From contig LIUM01000029.1 in the NCBI GenBank assembly GCA_001462345.1, forward strand, positions 1 to 37,036: DNA of 37,036 bases, written 5' to 3'. This document shows, in pieces, positions 23,616 to 32,278 of the stretch; position 1 is the stretch's first letter; the number at the start of each line of letters is the position of its first letter. The stretch is from Fibrobacteria bacterium AD312 (GTDB lineage Bacteria > Fibrobacterota > Fibrobacteria > Fibrobacterales > Fibrobacteraceae). The notes below the pieces were generated by a model that searched no databases, had not been told where the DNA came from, and saw nothing but the letters and a program-made list of their open reading frames with translations. A program made the position numbers and the translations under genes.

Positions 23616-24576
23616 ATCTTTAATTCGTTTAGGGACTCGTCAAAGTCCGCTGGCAATGGCTCAAACAAAACTTACAGTAAAGGCGTTGGAATTGGCTTTC
23701 CCTGAGATGCGAGTCGAGATAAAGCCGATTGTCACTCAAGGAGATAAAGATAGAGTTCGTTCTTTGGTGAGTATTGGAGGGGCTGGCGTTTTTGTGAAAG
23801 AGCTTGAACAAGCCCTTATAGAAGGCGAGATTGACGTTGCCGTTCATTCTTTAAAAGATGTGCCTTCTGAAATGGACTCCCGTTTAACTCTTGCAGGTTT
23901 TTTGAAACGAGCGAATCCTTATGATGTTTTGATTGCAAAAAATCATACATTGAAGACGCTTCCCATGGGAGCAAAAGTAGGCACTGGCTCTCCTCGCCGT
24001 ATCTTGCAGTTAAGAGAACAACGGCCTGATTTGTCCTTTGTGGATTTAAGAGGAAATCTTGCTTCAAGAATAGCTAAGGTCGAAAATAAAGAATTAGAGG
24101 CCATCCTTTTAGGGGCGGCGGGGCTTGAACGATTAGGTTTACTTGATGTTGTTTCTGAAACGTTTTCTCCTGATGTTCTTACGCCTGCGATTGGGCAAGG
24201 TATTGTCGGTTTACAGTGTCTAAAAAAGAATGCAGAAATAATTTCTATTTTAGAACGCATTTCAGATTCTTTTACTACTAAGGCTGCTCGAGTAGAACGT
24301 GCGTGGATGTCCTTTTTAGGAGGCGGTTGCCGTGCTCCTATGGGCGCTTTTCTTGCTCCTGTTGGAGAGATGGGTTCTGCATTTTACGCATACATTTCTG
24401 ATCCTATTTCAAAACGTTTTTATCGAGATGTTTTTGTACAAGAAACAAGTATTTTTTGCGAATCCGATTTTGAACATTTCGGAGATCGTTTTATCAAAAA
24501 ATGTAATGATCTTGAGATCCCTCTCCCTAAAAATGTGGATCCGCATCGTTTGATGGAGTTTTGGGGCTTGCTTTGA
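23608..24576 (+). CDS. hemC: Porphobilinogen deaminase (hydroxymethylbilane synthase)
   Basis: Protein of 322 residues that polymerises four porphobilinogens into hydroxymethylbilane. It begins LIRLGTRQSPLAMAQT. The catalytic Asp84 is in HSLKDVP (80-86), GTGSPRR (125-131) is a substrate-binding arginine patch, and Cys241 in LGGGCRAPMG carries the dipyrromethane cofactor. It overlaps hemA by 8 bases and hemD by 4 bases, indicating translational coupling through the heme operon. Confidence 0.97.
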   Translation: MTKSLIRLGTRQSPLAMAQTKLTVKALELAFPEMRVEIKPIVTQGDKDRVRSLVSIGGAGVFVKELEQALIEGEIDVAVHSLKDVPSEMDSRLTLAGFLKRANPYDVLIAKNHTLKTLPMGAKVGTGSPRRILQLREQRPDLSFVDLRGNLASRIAKVENKELEAILLGAAGLERLGLLDVVSETFSPDVLTPAIGQGIVGLQCLKKNAEIISILERISDSFTTKAARVERAWMSFLGGGCRAPMGAFLAPVGEMGSAFYAYISDPISKRFYRDVFVQETSIFCESDFEHFGDRFIKKCNDLEIPLPKNVDPHRLMEFWGLL

Positions 24577-25199
24577 CATTACTCATTGATACAAGGATCG
24601 AAACGCCTGATTCAGATTGGGTTAAAGAACAAAACTCTCAAGGTTTTGAAGTGCTTCACTTACCTGCTTTAGAAGTAGAATCATTAAACACAATACTTGA
24701 TTGGAGTGGAGTGGAGGCTTTGTTTTTAGCAAGCCCAAGAGCTGTTTTTTTGGCTCAAGAGAAGCTAAAAAAATTTGATGGCCCCATTTGGGTTGTAGGG
24801 CCTGGAACAGCAAAAACGCTTACCACAATTGGTCTTAAAGCAACTGAAGTGGGGGATGGATCGGGCGCTTTTCCTTTTTTGAAAAGTCTTCAATCTCGTG
24901 ATGCAGGTACTTTTCCTATTTCTGTTTTGGCCTGGATTTCAGCAGAAGAAACAGCCGTTGATTTAGATTTTATCGCCACCCAATTTCAATTGGAAATACG
25001 TCATTTTCCTGTATATCGTACCGTTTTTAAGAAATATGATTTTTCATATATGAACTCTTTATCAAAGCCAAGAAAATGGTTTTTTTATTCTGGACGCGCA
25101 GTAGAATCGTTTGCTTCTTTTATTTCACCTGAAGATGATGTGGTGTGTATTGGCAAAAGTGCAGAGCAAAAATATGATGAACTCATTAAACGAGATTGA
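24573..25199 (+). CDS. hemD: Uroporphyrinogen-III synthase
   Basis: Protein of about 208 residues that cyclises hydroxymethylbilane to uroporphyrinogen III. The family is poorly conserved; the call rests on position directly after hemC, correct length, and the two-lobed pattern: LTLLIDTR, GVEALFLASPRAVFLA, VVGPGTAKTLTTIGLKAT and the late FYSGRAVESFASF with VCIGKSAEQ. No ATG is available; the TTG at 24573 overlaps the hemC stop (TTGA), and another TTG at 24561 is possible. hemB and hemL are not nearby. Confidence 0.85.
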   Translation: MTLLIDTRIETPDSDWVKEQNSQGFEVLHLPALEVESLNTILDWSGVEALFLASPRAVFLAQEKLKKFDGPIWVVGPGTAKTLTTIGLKATEVGDGSGAFPFLKSLQSRDAGTFPISVLAWISAEETAVDLDFIATQFQLEIRHFPVYRTVFKKYDFSYMNSLSKPRKWFFYSGRAVESFASFISPEDDVVCIGKSAEQKYDELIKRD

Positions 25200-25234
25200 T
25201 CGTTTTTTATCAATAAAATATTTTAGAGGTGTCT

Positions 25235-26017
25235 TTAATTGATATTAAATCCAATACCAACATTCATATCAAAATAAAAAGCGTTTCCAAATTCAACAAA
25301 GAAAAGATCTTCAAATTTTTCATTATCATCATAATCTACGGTAGATAGTTTTAGGCCAACACCCAAATCTAGGAAAGTGGCAAAATGTTTTGTTTTCCAT
25401 GTTTTCCCTATAGTGCTCGAAACGGAGCCCGTAGCATATAAAAACTTTTTCTTGTTTTCTTCTGAATCGATGGATTTACAATGGCCAAACCCTAAACCAC
25501 CATTGACTTGAAGGAAATATCCTTGCCGTATTCTATTATAGCGCTTTATCCCTACACTCATTTTTATTTGAGTTTGATGAAAAGAGACATCGCCATAACT
25601 ATAAGAACCATTTGGAGTTGAACCACTCCAATCATCATCATAGAGTGATAACTTTTGATAAATAACTTGAGGTCTAAAAATTAAAGACGTATTTCGATTC
25701 ATTTCTTTTTCGATAGTAACAAAACCCATAAACTCCTCATTTCCTAAACCATAGAGAAGTGAAATGGGGTGAAAAAACAAAAACATTTTCTCATTTTTTG
25801 TATTCTCTTCTATTATAGGAGTGTATGCGTTATAAATGGGTTCATCTGTCTCTGTTGGTGCGAGTTCTGATTCCGTTGAAGATTCGATTACGTAAATAGT
25901 ATCTGGTACAGAGGCGTCGGCTGCTTTGTGATATACGGTATCTAAAGCAGAATTATTGCTCCAACCCCATGAAAAAGCAAAAAAAAGCAAAGTAATGAAA
26001 ATGTTTTTCTTATGCAT
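25235..26017 (-). CDS. Exported protein, probable outer-membrane beta-barrel, unknown function
   Basis: Protein of 260 residues with an N-terminal signal peptide (MHKKNIFITLLFFAFSWGWS). Residues 25-75 are Thr/Glu/Pro-rich and probably disordered. From about residue 78 it shows alternating strands rich in aromatic and glycine residues (FVTIEKEMNRNTSLIFRP, FLQVNGGLGFGHCK, FATFLDLGVGLKLS, FYFDMNVGIGFNIN), as in small outer-membrane barrels. I recognise no specific family. It is convergent with hemD (35 bases apart) and divergent from pgk, and probably has its own promoter. Confidence 0.75.
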   Translation of the reverse strand: MHKKNIFITLLFFAFSWGWSNNSALDTVYHKAADASVPDTIYVIESSTESELAPTETDEPIYNAYTPIIEENTKNEKMFLFFHPISLLYGLGNEEFMGFVTIEKEMNRNTSLIFRPQVIYQKLSLYDDDWSGSTPNGSYSYGDVSFHQTQIKMSVGIKRYNRIRQGYFLQVNGGLGFGHCKSIDSEENKKKFLYATGSVSSTIGKTWKTKHFATFLDLGVGLKLSTVDYDDNEKFEDLFFVEFGNAFYFDMNVGIGFNIN

Positions 26018-26184
26018 GATTTATCCTATTGGGCTCTATTATGTAATCAAAGCTCCATAAAAACGTTCACTTGAAAATTTAATTAAAAAAAAGAGTATTG
26101 TTTCTAATTTTTTTCTTTATCTAGCAATGATTTTTCTAAATTTATGCCATTGTGTTTCACTTTAACTCTAAAGGTATTACCAAA

Positions 26185-27429
26185 ATGGCTAAGCTTTCTA
26201 TTGAAGATCTCAATCTTAAGGGTAAACGCGTTTTTATTCGCGTAGATTTTAACGTTCCACAAGATAAAGTAACTGGAGAAATAACCAATACAAAGCGTAT
26301 TGAAGCAGCTCTTCCTACAATTAAGTATGCTTTAGATCAAGGTGCTTCTGTTGTTTTAGCAAGCCATCTTGGCAGACCTAATGGCCAAGTTGTTTCTAAA
26401 TACTCTCTTGCTCCTGTGGCCAAAAAATTAGAAGAACTTATTGGTTCTCCAGTTCAATTCCTTTCTGATTGTGTTGGTCCTGAAGTCGAAGCTGCTTGTG
26501 CTTCCTTAAAACCAGGAAGTATCGTTCTTCTTGAAAACTTACGCTTCCATATTGAAGAAGAAGGTAAGGCAAAAGATGCAGAAGGCAACAAAATTAAGGC
26601 TGATAAAGAAAAAGTGGCTGCATTCCGTGCTTCTTTGACCAAATTAGCAGATGTATATGTTAACGATGCTTTTGGTACTGCTCATCGTGATCATTCTTCA
26701 ATGACTGGTGTCCAATTGCAGGAACGTGCTGCTGGATTTTTGATGAATAAAGAATTAAAAGCTTTTGATAAAGTTCTTAATAATCCTCCACGTCCATTCC
26801 TTGCCATTCTTGGCGGTGCAAAAGTCGCTGATAAAATTCAGTTGATCAATAATTTGCTAGACAATGCTGATGAAATTATTATCGGTGGTGGTATGGCTTT
26901 TACATTTAAAAAGGTGATTAGCGGCACTGAAATTGGCTCTTCTCTTTTTGATGAAGAAGGTGCAAAAATTGTTCCTGACCTTATGAAAAAAGCACAAGAA
27001 AAAGGCAAGAAAATCATTCTTCCTGTAGATTATGTTGCTGCAGATAAGTTTGCTGCCGATGCTCAAACTAAATCTGTTACAGATGCTACTGGTATTCCTG
27101 CTGGTTGGATGGGTCTTGATGTAGGTCCAGAATCTACCAAAATGTTTGTAGATGCTATCAAACGCGCTAAAACAATCGTATGGAATGGCCCTGCGGGCGT
27201 GTTTGAATTCCCTGCTTTTGAAGCCGCTACAAAAGCAATGGCTGATGCCATCGTTGAAGTGACAGCAGCTGGTGCTATCACAGTTATTGGTGGTGGTGAT
27301 ACTGCTACAGCAGCGAAAAAGTATGGTGCAGATAAAAAAGTGACTCATACTTCTACAGGTGGTGGCGCTTCTCTTGAACTTCTCGAAGGAAAAGTGTTGC
27401 CAGGTGTTGCTGTTTTGACCGATAAATAA
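26185..27429 (+). CDS. pgk: Phosphoglycerate kinase
   Basis: Protein of 414 residues, the glycolytic enzyme that transfers phosphate from 1,3-bisphosphoglycerate to ADP. The start is the ATG at 26185, because [20 protein letters not shown] begins here as in other PGKs; an in-frame GTG upstream adds 11 unlikely residues. Landmarks are [44 protein letters not shown], the ATP-site region [10 protein letters not shown] and [11 protein letters not shown]. Codon choice is uniform and suggests strong expression, and a textbook terminator follows at 27451-27479. It appears monocistronic. Confidence 0.98.
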   Translation: MAKLSIEDLNLKGKRVFIRVDFNVPQDKVTGEITNTKRIEAALPTIKYALDQGASVVLASHLGRPNGQVVSKYSLAPVAKKLEELIGSPVQFLSDCVGPEVEAACASLKPGSIVLLENLRFHIEEEGKAKDAEGNKIKADKEKVAAFRASLTKLADVYVNDAFGTAHRDHSSMTGVQLQERAAGFLMNKELKAFDKVLNNPPRPFLAILGGAKVADKIQLINNLLDNADEIIIGGGMAFTFKKVISGTEIGSSLFDEEGAKIVPDLMKKAQEKGKKIILPVDYVAADKFAADAQTKSVTDATGIPAGWMGLDVGPESTKMFVDAIKRAKTIVWNGPAGVFEFPAFEAATKAMADAIVEVTAAGAITVIGGGDTATAAKKYGADKKVTHTSTGGGASLELLEGKVLPGVAVLTDK

Positions 27430-27450
27430 GCAATTGCTTGATATTTTTAA

Positions 27451-27479
27451 AAAGCTCTGTTTTGAACAGAGCTTTTTTT
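27451..27479 (+). terminator. Rho-independent terminator after pgk
   Basis: Perfect 11-bp stem AAAGCTCTGTT / AACAGAGCTTT with loop TTG, ending in a run of T, 21 bases after the pgk stop. Confidence 0.95.
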
Positions 27480-27640
27480 GTGTCTTGAATAAAGAAAGTT
27501 CAAAAAAGTGATTTTTATAACGTTCTTAAATGCTTTTTATCTTAAATAGCAGAGTTTTATAATAAGAAAAAAAATTTCTTTTCTTTCTTTTCTTATTTTA
27601 GAAAAAAGTTTTTTCCCCTTTTACTAATAATTCTTTTTCT

Positions 27641-28465
27641 ATGGATTTGAATATGAACCATCGCAATAGTTTGTCTTATAATATGACGCATTCGTCTTCC
27701 CTCTCAAATCATGAGAGTAAAACATTTTTTAAGACGATACTTCTTTTATTGTTCTTTATGAGTGCATCTCTTGTCTTTGCTTCTGAACAGAAACCAACGG
27801 GGCTTCTTTCTGCTACTTATAAGGTAGACTCTTCAGAGTATATTGCCAAAAAACGCATCATGGGTGGCGCTACCGTCGCTTTAGCACAAATGGAAACATC
27901 CGATCTAAATATCTTGATTGGAGATATTTATGATTTAGATGGCTATACATTTTCAGTGGAAGCCTTTGGAGGCTATTTTATAAAAGACGCTTTGGCTGTT
28001 GGTTTAAGGGCTGGTTACGAACGTACTAAAGCGGAAATTGATTTTGCTTTATTAGAAGATCTAGTCGATTTATCACAAAAGAGAAAGTATTTAAGTCATG
28101 GCTTTTTAGTAGAACCTTATCTTAGAAACTACTTAAAGTTATTTAATACACGTCATTTTTATTTCTTTAATGAAACAGCGTTTTCTGTAGAATATACTTC
28201 TGGTATTTCTCAGACAGATGATTCTGCTGAGATGAATAAAACCATTTCGGATGCTTGGACTTTTCAATTTGGTCTTAGGCCTGGTGTGAATATTTTTATG
28301 GTGAATGGCCTTGCTTTTGAAACTTCAATTAGTTTGCTTGGCCTTAGTTCTACATTGTCTACGGTTAATGAAAATGATGAGAAAAAAAGCGAGCTCAATT
28401 ATAACATTATTAATTTTAAGGTGAACTTACTTGCATTGAATTTTTCATTGGTGTATTTTTTCTAA
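27641..28465 (+). CDS. Exported outer-membrane beta-barrel-like protein, unknown function
   Basis: Protein of 274 residues. The hydrophobic signal core FKTILLLLFFMSASLVFA lies at about 29-47, after an unusually long polar N-terminus. Met15 (27683) or another later start would give a shorter n-region, but the ATG at 27641 is in frame and no ribosome binding site decides between them. The mature part has amphipathic strands ending NIINFKVNLLALNFSLVYFF; a C-terminal Phe is typical of outer-membrane barrels. Segments such as FGGYFIKDALAVGLRAGYERTK resemble general porin-like small barrels. The PCMD lipoprotein gene starts 15 bases downstream, so the two are likely one unit. Confidence 0.78.
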   Translation: MDLNMNHRNSLSYNMTHSSSLSNHESKTFFKTILLLLFFMSASLVFASEQKPTGLLSATYKVDSSEYIAKKRIMGGATVALAQMETSDLNILIGDIYDLDGYTFSVEAFGGYFIKDALAVGLRAGYERTKAEIDFALLEDLVDLSQKRKYLSHGFLVEPYLRNYLKLFNTRHFYFFNETAFSVEYTSGISQTDDSAEMNKTISDAWTFQFGLRPGVNIFMVNGLAFETSISLLGLSSTLSTVNENDEKKSELNYNIINFKVNLLALNFSLVYFF

Positions 28466-28480
28466 AAAAAGAGGTTTATA

Positions 28481-30115
28481 ATGAAGTGTTTTAAGTGGTT
28501 CTTTTTATTGATAAATGCGTTCATTTTAAGCTGTTCGATGCATTTTGACGAATTTGATAAATCAAACTATTTAAGTTTGAGTACATTGAACTTTGAAAAT
28601 CAAAAAGGTTCCACTCAAATTTATGAAGAGGAACATTTGATAAAGGTGTCTTTTCCTGAGGTCGAATCAACGGAAGACTATGATTACATTGTTATAGATT
28701 CTCTTGAAATGAGTGCTTTTGCAAATCTTTATTTAGTGGAAACGAAAATCAAGACTTTGCCAGAAGATTCTATTGGTTGGGATAGCCTTGCTTTAGAAGT
28801 GGACTTAGCTTCACAGCCACTTACAATATCTTCTAAAATAACACTTCCTGCAAGTCGAGAATTTTGGATTGCAGCTGTTGCTGAAAATGGAGATCGCCAT
28901 TTATGGAAAATCCAAGTAAAAATTGATGGTGAAGTCGTTCCTGTGTCTTCATCGAGCAGTTCTCCAAAATCGAGTTCCTCTAATAAGGATGGATCCTCTT
29001 CATCCGTTTCTTCATCAAGTAGTTCCGCTAAATCCAGCTCTTCAAGTGTTGGTGGTTCTTCATCCTCTAATGAAGGGGAATCCTCTTCTTCGATAGAATC
29101 TACTGAACCACGAATTCTTTCTATGAAGATTGATGATGTGGATGCTACCATTGATGATGAGTTAGGCCAAATTACTGTACAATCGCTTCCTTTCTTTACG
29201 GATTTGACTTCGGTTTCTATTACAGAGTGCAATTTTTCAGAAGGTTCTTCTTCTCCAGAAATCAACCTCGAAAACACTTATGATTTAAGTCGCGGTTATT
29301 CTGTTTCTGTTGAAAATGAAGCTGGGCAAACTAAAAATTATAGAATCAAAGCGGGTTATCAATACCCCTTTTCGGATTTTAATAGTTGGGCCGATGATTA
29401 TACATTAGAAGGAACAAATTGGGATAATGGGAATAATGATTTCGGTGAAATTACCGAAAAATACACAAGCAATGAGACTGTGGGCGTGAAGATGGAATCC
29501 AAAAAATTAGGCTTTATTGTGACCAAATTTGCAAGCGGTAACCTTTTTACAGGTGTTTTTAATCCGAAGGGTGTCAGTGCTCTCAATATGACTGGTTATG
29601 ATAATGGCAATGAACTGATTGATTTTGGCATGCCCTTTACTGGTCGCCCTGAATACATAGAAGTCGATTTTACTTATAGTGGAGATGGTGATTCCTGTGA
29701 TATCTATATTGTTCTTGAAAATAGAACGTTAACTGAAAATCAAGGGATGAATCAATATCGCTCCTCTTCTGATGTGAATACATTAGTTGCTTCGGCTTGG
29801 TATCGCGCTACGACAGATGAAGATCTTTCTGATCCAGATGTTGTTTCTATTACGACAAATGATTTAGGGTTTAAAACGCTTCGAATGAAATTACAATATG
29901 GTACACCTCTTGAAGGTTCACCAATTTATGATACGGTTATCTTCTCGGATCAATTGCAGAATAGTAAAGGGATTGATAACCATCTAGTTCAAGGAACTGG
30001 AGAAGAAGACGTGACTCATATTCGTATGGCCATGGCTTCAAGTGCTAAAGGTGACGTTTATAAGGGAACGGTTGGAGCGACTTTAATTGTAGATGCTTTG
30101 CGTTTAATTTATTAA
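28481..30115 (+). CDS. Lipoprotein with poly-Ser linker and PCMD domain
   Basis: Protein of 544 residues. The lipobox FILSC puts the lipidated Cys at 18. Residues 30-150 form an N-terminal beta-rich domain. Residues 155-207 are a serine-rich linker of the kind seen in Fibrobacter surface and secreted proteins. Residues 210-292 look like an Ig-like domain related to those preceding PCMD modules (DLTSVSITEC...GYSVSVENEAGQTKNY). From 298 to the end it resembles the PCMD domain (putative carbohydrate metabolism domain), with DFNSWADDY, a Trp-Asn-rich stretch and KLGFIVTKFASGNLFTGVF. PCMD proteins are thought to bind glycans, but this is not demonstrated. It follows the barrel-like gene by 15 bases, suggesting a surface pair. 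Confidence 0.85.
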   Translation: MKCFKWFFLLINAFILSCSMHFDEFDKSNYLSLSTLNFENQKGSTQIYEEEHLIKVSFPEVESTEDYDYIVIDSLEMSAFANLYLVETKIKTLPEDSIGWDSLALEVDLASQPLTISSKITLPASREFWIAAVAENGDRHLWKIQVKIDGEVVPVSSSSSSPKSSSSNKDGSSSSVSSSSSSAKSSSSSVGGSSSSNEGESSSSIESTEPRILSMKIDDVDATIDDELGQITVQSLPFFTDLTSVSITECNFSEGSSSPEINLENTYDLSRGYSVSVENEAGQTKNYRIKAGYQYPFSDFNSWADDYTLEGTNWDNGNNDFGEITEKYTSNETVGVKMESKKLGFIVTKFASGNLFTGVFNPKGVSALNMTGYDNGNELIDFGMPFTGRPEYIEVDFTYSGDGDSCDIYIVLENRTLTENQGMNQYRSSSDVNTLVASAWYRATTDEDLSDPDVVSITTNDLGFKTLRMKLQYGTPLEGSPIYDTVIFSDQLQNSKGIDNHLVQGTGEEDVTHIRMAMASSAKGDVYKGTVGATLIVDALRLIY

Positions 30116-30156
30116 TAAAACGGAAAACGTCTAATTACTAGCTTTTGACTAAAAAA

Positions 30157-31026
30157 TTAGAACCATTCGGCGCGAGACTTCTCGCGCCTTTCTCTTAGTT
30201 CTTCGACCACAGAATAAGGCATTTTCATGCAACCAGGAGCGTGTGTAACGCCTTCGGCATGGAAGTCAGAACCACCAGTGCCTACTAAGTTAAATCGTTG
30301 GGCTATTTCTCTGTATTTACGTGCGACGGTCCCTTTTTGGGCAGGGCTATAGGTTTCTATTCCTTTAATGCCCCATTCGACTAAGTTTTCTATTAAGGCG
30401 TCATCGACACCGCTTTTATAGGGGTGTGCAAGAACGGCAATACCGCCCGCGTTTTCAATAAGGCGTATTGTTTGTTGTGGGTTTAACCCTTTTTTTTCTA
30501 CAAAAGCAACGCAGCCGTCGCCAAGGTATTTGGTAAAGGCTTCTGAAAATGAAGATATATATTCTTCATCCACTAAGGACATGGCTACGTGAGGGCGGCC
30601 AATCACTTTCCCTTTGCAATAAGAAAGGACTTTTTCAAAGGTAATATCAATCCCAAGAGCATTCAGCTTTTTTACAATCGCTTTCACGCGAATAATTCGT
30701 TGTTTGGCAAAGTCTTCGAGTTCAATATTGAGAGCTAAATTAGTCGGGTCACAAAAGTAACCTAAAATATGAATATCTTTGGCTTGCCATACGGCAGAAA
30801 TTTCAATACCAGGAATGAGTTCTATTTCGGCTTCTTCAGCAGGCTTTTGGGCCAGTTTATAAGAGTCTAAGTTATCATGATCTGTAATCGAAATACACTG
30901 GAGGCCTTTTCTTTTACAGAGCGTCACGAGTTCTTCTACAGACAAATTTCCATCTGAAAGTTTGGTATGCATATGCAAGTCGGCATAACCGATTTTAGTG
31001 CTTGTGGTGGAGCGACTACTTTGCAT
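30157..31026 (-). CDS. PHP-domain phosphoesterase (RNase AM / nucleoside bisphosphate phosphatase type)
   Basis: Protein of 289 residues of the PHP family, like YciV/RNase AM. Metal-binding motifs in order are DLHMHTKLSDG (17-26), ISITDHDN, EIELIPGIEISA, IHILGYF, GRPHVAM, VLAHPY and GTGGSDFHAEG. Characterised members hydrolyse 3',5'-nucleoside bisphosphates or trim the 5' ends of ribosomal RNA; the exact substrate here is inferred. Its start overlaps the end of the upstream unknown gene by 11 bases, indicating coupled translation. Confidence 0.9.
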   Translation of the reverse strand: MQSSRSTTSTKIGYADLHMHTKLSDGNLSVEELVTLCKRKGLQCISITDHDNLDSYKLAQKPAEEAEIELIPGIEISAVWQAKDIHILGYFCDPTNLALNIELEDFAKQRIIRVKAIVKKLNALGIDITFEKVLSYCKGKVIGRPHVAMSLVDEEYISSFSEAFTKYLGDGCVAFVEKKGLNPQQTIRLIENAGGIAVLAHPYKSGVDDALIENLVEWGIKGIETYSPAQKGTVARKYREIAQRFNLVGTGGSDFHAEGVTHAPGCMKMPYSVVEELRERREKSRAEWF

Positions 31027-31597
31027 TCAAAGGATCCCCATATTGTTGAATGAGAATTTTTACTTTCGATAAAGAATCATCACTTTCTGATTTTAGACTG
31101 ATATTTAAAAATGGGAATTCTGGTTCGGCAAAAAAACCAATTCGACAAGGGGCACCTGATTTTTTGACCAAATACAACTTTGGTAAGAAAAAATCTGTTT
31201 CAAGATAAAGGCAAATATCTGCTTTGAATTCAATTAATTTCTCTTCTAAATAAGTAAAAGCGGGCTCTCCATAACGGCAATCACTTTCGGTAAAAGAGAG
31301 AAAAGCAAATTTTGTCTTTAGGTTAAGAATTTCGTTTGTGATGTCTACAGAACCGACTAATAGTGTTTGTTTTGGATCCCAAAAACGTTCTAAATTGGCA
31401 ATAATAAGGGCAGTGAATTCACGATTGGAAGGCAAAAAAACAATGGTGCGATGTGAACCAGATAACGAGGATGGGTATTCAAAGGCTTCTGTCTCTGCAT
31501 CTGCTTTTTTTAAAAACCACTGAAATAGCGATGCTTTAGAAAAGAATCGGTAGAAGAAAAATGAAAATCGGTCTGCAAAATAGGGCGATGGTTTCAA
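31016..31597 (-). CDS. Conserved-looking protein of unknown function
   Basis: Protein of 193 residues that I do not recognise with confidence. It has no signal peptide or clear membrane segment. A hydrophobic/aromatic N-terminus (FSFFFYRFFSK) is followed by alternating strands and helices (TIVFLPSNREFTALIIANLERF; FKADICLYLETDFFLPKLYLVKKSGAPCRIGFF), which faintly recalls GT9-like or DUF6913-like folds. The start is TTG at 31597 with a GGAG 6 bases ahead. It overlaps the PHP gene by 11 bases and the two probably form an operon, divergent from the RNase H gene. Confidence 0.7.
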   Translation of the reverse strand: MKPSPYFADRFSFFFYRFFSKASLFQWFLKKADAETEAFEYPSSLSGSHRTIVFLPSNREFTALIIANLERFWDPKQTLLVGSVDITNEILNLKTKFAFLSFTESDCRYGEPAFTYLEEKLIEFKADICLYLETDFFLPKLYLVKKSGAPCRIGFFAEPEFPFLNISLKSESDDSLSKVKILIQQYGDPLNAK

Positions 31598-31639
31598 AAG
31601 ATCTCCAAATATCGTTGTGAAGAAATATAAATTTTAAGT

Positions 31640-32278
31640 ATGGTAAAAATGAAGTATTACGCAATAAAAACGCCTCAATTTGAAAAAATTGTAACGAATT
31701 GGGATGAATGTTTGGGCTTAATTAAGGGCGTGAAAGGCGTTTTATACAAGTCTTTTAAGAGTTTAGAAGAGGCTCAAAATTGGTTAAAAGGGGTGTCTGA
31801 AGAAGCCGATACAAGCCTTCATGTGTACGTGGATGGCTCTTTTTCGCCTGATTTTCCCTATTCTGGATGGGGTCTTGTTGTTGTTGAAAATGATCAGGAA
31901 CTCTATCGTTTGGGTGGAGTGACCCCTTTTCCTGCGATGAGTCGTAATATTGATGGGGAACTATTTGCTGCACTAAAAGCTTTAGAATGGTTAAACGAGC
32001 ATCAAAAAGTGGGAACCATTTGCCATGATTACGAGGGCATTGCTCGTTTTGCAAAAGGGGAATGGAAGGCCAAAAGCACAGTGGCTTTAGAATACATAAA
32101 AAAAGTTCGCCCTATATTAGGTGAAAATAAGTTTAAAAAAGTGGACGCTCATACGGGGCATCAATGGAATGACCTTGTGGATCAAATTGCAAAAGATGCT
32201 ATTATCAAAGCAAAATCGGAGCCTCTTTTATCAGAAAAAAAAGGCGAGAAGGATGGTCAGATACAGCTTGAGTTTTAG
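31640..32278 (+). CDS. rnhA: Ribonuclease HI with N-terminal hybrid-binding domain
   Basis: Protein of 212 residues. Residues 4-50 are the small RNA/DNA-hybrid-binding domain (viroplasmin type) found at the front of many RNase H1 proteins (YYAIKTP...GLIKGVKGVLYKSFKSLEEAQNWL). The RNase H domain follows, with the catalytic acids Asp65 (YVDGSF), Glu107 (NIDGELFAALKAL), Asp130 (CHDYEGI) and Asp178 (QWNDLVD). It removes RNA from RNA/DNA hybrids such as primers and R-loops. The last 20 residues are Lys/Glu-rich. An alternative ATG lies three codons downstream. Its stop codon overlaps the stop of the convergent agmatine deiminase gene. Confidence 0.92.
   Translation: MVKMKYYAIKTPQFEKIVTNWDECLGLIKGVKGVLYKSFKSLEEAQNWLKGVSEEADTSLHVYVDGSFSPDFPYSGWGLVVVENDQELYRLGGVTPFPAMSRNIDGELFAALKALEWLNEHQKVGTICHDYEGIARFAKGEWKAKSTVALEYIKKVRPILGENKFKKVDAHTGHQWNDLVDQIAKDAIIKAKSEPLLSEKKGEKDGQIQLEF

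Noticed and set aside
26018-26184. Clear promoter between the barrel gene and pgk
   Set aside because: A TTGAAA box is visible but no acceptable -10 sits at 16-18 bases, so I do not assign one.
26857-27348. 163-codon frame antisense to pgk
   Set aside because: It is fully inside the highly conserved pgk gene, its protein is Cys/Ser/Phe-rich nonsense text, and pgk codon bias explains the lack of stops.
28729-29277. 182-codon Glu/Leu-rich frame antisense to the PCMD lipoprotein
   Set aside because: It mirrors the serine-repeat linker; runs of TCT/TCA codons read backwards give Glu and Asp/Leu codons without stops.
27641-30115. SusC/SusD-type polysaccharide utilisation locus
   Set aside because: The barrel is far too small for SusC, there is no TonB plug, and the lipoprotein lacks SusD helical repeats.
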